Source of the DNA: Montifringilla adamsi
Lineage: Eukaryota; Chordata; Aves; Passeriformes; Passeridae
Direction of reading: 5' to 3'
Length of the DNA: 64,000 nucleotides
Assembly (NCBI GenBank): GCA_017590115.1
Contig: JAGGNK010006448.1
Coordinates: forward strand, 7,488,099 to 7,552,098
The notes below the pieces were generated by a model that searched no databases, had not been told where the DNA came from, and worked only from the letters and a program-made list of their open reading frames with translations. The position numbers were made by a program, and so were the translations under genes. Shown here in pieces: positions 60,908 to 64,000 of the stretch (its first letter is position 1; each line of letters begins with the position of its first letter).

Positions 60908-63768
60908 GCTTTAGATTAAGGTATTTACTCTGTGTATCAGGAAGTATTTCAGATCTGCATAGTTAGAAAAGGTGTCTGGGGTTTTGGGGGCATTGTTTTG
61001 TTTTCTTTTCTTTCTTTTTTTTGGTTTGTTGGGGTTTTTTTTTTGTTTGTTTGTTTGTTTTTTAATTTACAGTACAATAATGTTAAATCCTAAATAAAGA
61101 TCATGATGGTGCCATCACAAGAGACTGCCCTTGCTCTGAAAAGTTCTTAAGCAATATAAAAGAAGTTTTTCTTACTTGGAGCTGTCTAGGGAAAAGTGTG
61201 TTTTAGGCAAACCAAATCTTTACACATGGTGGCGGGTTACTTCATATCTAAATGCTCATTAATTCACAGCTTTCTTTGATTTTAAATTTTACATTCTCCA
61301 TTTTTGTACCTGTTTGGGCAGTATTTAATATATTTGTAATGCTCTGCCTCTACCAAAAATTAGCTATATTATTAATAAAATGGGAGCAAAGTGTACATGG
61401 GCAAAATTAACGAATGAAAAATAATAAGATGAACCTTGCTATACTCTCAGCTCTTATTAGCTACATCAAATCTATTGCACACTGCATTGAAAACCTCTCC
61501 AACATAAAATGTTCTGACAATCACATTAATTTAAGAAACTCAAAAGTTTGACTGCACTTAAAGTGCTATTAAGTAGTAACTGTAATAGAGTAACAAAATG
61601 TGAAAGCTTAGCTCCATGTAGTGATCTGACTCTGTGGGTCTAAATTTCTTGTCCAGTCACCACCAACATTATTGGCATCTGAAAAACCCCCTCCCCAAAA
61701 AGGGAGCATGACATAATGTCAAATGTCATAGCAAGCGTGGTGTTTAACTCGTCTTTCTGGTGTGCTTTATGATCCTGACAGATGTGCTTTTGATTTTACC
61801 AAAGAGTAAAATAATGGTGTTTCTGAATGCACTTAAAGATTAACTTAGAAAGACTTTTAATGACTTTTACTGTACATATTCAAGCCAGATTGCATCCTAT
61901 TTTATAGATATATTTTAATTTAATACGTTTTTACAGGTAAACTATAAAAACCTATCACATGTGGGCATTTTTTACCAAGACTGCATTCAACACACACCCC
62001 GCAATCTCATGGCCATAAGCTTTGGACCTTTAGTGGTGTAAGTCTGCTCTGTACATGTATAGTGAGACAAAACACAGGTTTAACTTAAACTTTGATGAGG
62101 TTAAATACATAACATTTGCTTTCTTTTTTCCTCGCTGTAACTTTTTTATTGTGACTCTTCTCCAACAGTCAGAATAGAAAGTATAAGCAATCATGATTAT
62201 GAAAGAAAGTAAAATTAAAGTCAGCTAGCCTCATCTATCTCAAAATGTATTCCAAACAGCGGAAATGTGGTAGTCTATTAATCTTCCCTGAATTCCTCCA
62301 GTTTCTATTGTCCATTTCCACTGTTTATCAGTGCTAGTTCTAGTATTCTTCAAACTTCAATGTAAAAATCATTAATTTAGCAGGACACATGCCAAAGGCC
62401 AAAAGTAAGCAAAAAAACCCCAAAAAATAAGGAACAGGTTTCACAATTATGAGTTGGAACAACCTTGTAGTATCTGATGAGACTTCCCTATCAAGAAAAG
62501 AAATAGGTTTTATTAATTGGAAATAATAGGGGAAAAGAAAAGGAGGAGAGAATTATTAAAGGCATGGGGAAAACTCTCAGTCATATGTGGATGTTTCAAC
62601 TCCTTAAGTTTCTCAGATGACACTAATGGGCAAGGAGGGATACTGAATCAAGTCTCTATTCATCTCACTTATAAGTACTGTCACATTCAAACTCTTAAAA
62701 AAAAACCCCAAAAACTTATAGTATTTACAAATAAAATAATTTATTCTCAGTCTAAAAATACTGAAAATACAGTATTAGAGACAGAACTGTTAATCAGGTT
62801 TGATATATCTGTGTACACTTTTTCTTAGGTGTTATGCATATCCTTTCAGTGAACCTTCTCAGTTTTTGTAAAGAAAACAATGGATGGGGAGTTCTGACAA
62901 GACATTAGCAATATAAAGCATTTTCTGACAGAAAAATCCTAGTCATTGTAGTATTTTCCTTCTGCTTACTATTATGCCCTCAAAAAAATGCATTTTCCTT
63001 CTTATCACAGACTTCTTCCCTCCCAGCTGCTGTCTGGAATTTGTACAACTGCCTTCTCCAGCCTTATTTGACATGAAATCTATTGTTTTTTACACAATGG
63101 CCTCTTAATTTTCTCAGATCCTTACTCTCCTTGTGGTTCAACAAGCTGAAGTTGCAACAGGTGTGGGCATAGTCACTTGATCACTAAAGTTGTTAAAACT
63201 GAGGCTGATATAATCTCTGAAAGTCCTGAGTCCCAGCATTTTGTATGTCATGTAGTGCCTGATATTTTTAGTAGTAATGGCAAAACCCTTGCTCCATGAT
63301 GAAATTTAGAAAATTTGTTGGCACAAAGCGGAGTAATGAAACTATCAAGCTTCATATCAAAAAATGGTAAATACACACTTCTGTCATATCCATCGACTGA
63401 GAATATTATTTTCACACAAAGAGTTTCTGGATTTGTCATTTTAAATGAGCTAGACAAAAAAAGAAATGTGTAGGAATGCCTTAATCAGAACAAGGAGACT
63501 GCAGTTTACAGAAAAAAAATAAGGGTTATAGTAAATGGCCTGTCTATGTAGAGGACTTTGTAGCACCTTTTTTTTTAAATGGAACAATGAAAAGCAGAGA
63601 AATAAGACATGTCATAGTGTTTTTTCAAGCCAGTAATAACATGTAATAAGTCACAAAAGTAAATTAAATTGAATGTCAATCGCTGTTGTAAACCCGTTGT
63701 TTTCTGTCCTGTAGTCAGGAATTGTTTTCACTTTGAGTTATGCTTAGGGCTTTTTTAAAGCAGGATGT
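60908..63768. other. Unique AT-rich DNA; (GTTT)n tract at 61003-61065
   Basis: A T-rich tract with GTTT units lies at 61003-61065. Otherwise no repeat is seen. The 103-codon frame at 62517-62828 (plus) is unrecognised. Confidence 0.5.
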
Positions 63769-63815
63769 GTTAATCATTTTGATTTAATCTTCGTTAATCA
63801 TTTTGATTTAATCTT
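63769..63815. repeat. Two-copy tandem duplication, 24-bp period
   Basis: GTTAATCATTTTGATTTAAT followed by CTT occurs at 63769-63791 and again at 63793-63815 without change, separated by one base. Each unit contains TAAT cores. Confidence 0.9.
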
Positions 63816-64000
63816 TGTCTAGACCTTAACTACATATTTAGGTTGCCTGAAGAAGCTGTCGGGTGATATAATTTATGGGAAGATCTAGAGGACAAACATA
63901 CAATAGTGTTGTACAGTAAATTTTGGTATTTGCTCTAAACCTCTTTCTGCTTAAACTTCATTTCACTTTAATAAAACCAGAATAAGTTGTTCAAAAATAT

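Noticed and set aside
1..64000. tRNA, rRNA, CRISPR or prokaryotic operon features
   Set aside because: No cloverleaf box A/B motifs, rRNA blocks, regularly spaced repeats or ribosome-binding-site-led gene runs were seen, and the repeats identify the DNA as avian.

Overview
This window looks like AT-rich nuclear DNA from a bird, probably a passerine, and most likely a gene desert or part of a very long intron. The host is inferred from its repeats. There are many truncated CR1 LINE fragments with the avian 3' tail, several avian endogenous-retrovirus LTRs, and no SINE-like or mammalian L1-like sequence. No protein-coding gene can be supported. The longest ATG-initiated open frame (52468-53133, minus) lies largely inside a CR1 copy, and the rest are short, unrecognised or low in complexity. 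No rRNA, tRNA, CRISPR array or bacterial-type operon was seen.

Layout. 1-10 kb: unique AT-rich DNA with one minus-strand LTR (2244-2803), a plus-strand CR1 remnant (8801-9032) and small tandem repeats. 10-20 kb: the 3' end of a second LTR of the same family (10101-10257), a small CR1 tail, an LTR-like block with octamer and TATA-like motifs (12440-12690), a poly-A tract interrupted by the only N in the window (14403-14575), and a GC-richer minus-strand LTR-like block (18787-19105). 20-31 kb: a long unique stretch, then a 1.6 kb internally deleted CR1 with recognisable pieces of ORF1, endonuclease and reverse transcriptase (24518-26160), simple repeats and a nearly complete solo LTR (29779-30492). 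31-46 kb: small CR1 fragments, a perfect 16-bp-arm hairpin (35641-35676), a CR1 cluster with decayed ORF2 (38707-40110), and a CR1 tail beside another LTR (44243-44728). 46-64 kb: two phase-compatible candidate exons (45907-46435), LTR-like DNA (46960-47245), a 34-bp-arm inverted repeat (50512-50590), CR1 copies (51728, 52399, 60541), a compact LTR with promoter and poly-A motifs (54671-55106) and an in-frame 75-bp-period duplication (55627-55751).

Two observations stand out. First, the transposons are strongly biased to the minus strand (12 of 14 CR1 pieces and most LTRs), as expected if the window is intronic to a plus-strand gene. Second, the 50512-50590 hairpin is long and well matched and no repeat family explains it. 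I saw no convincing new multi-gene system. Repeat families were named by recognition of consensus-like blocks, without any database search.
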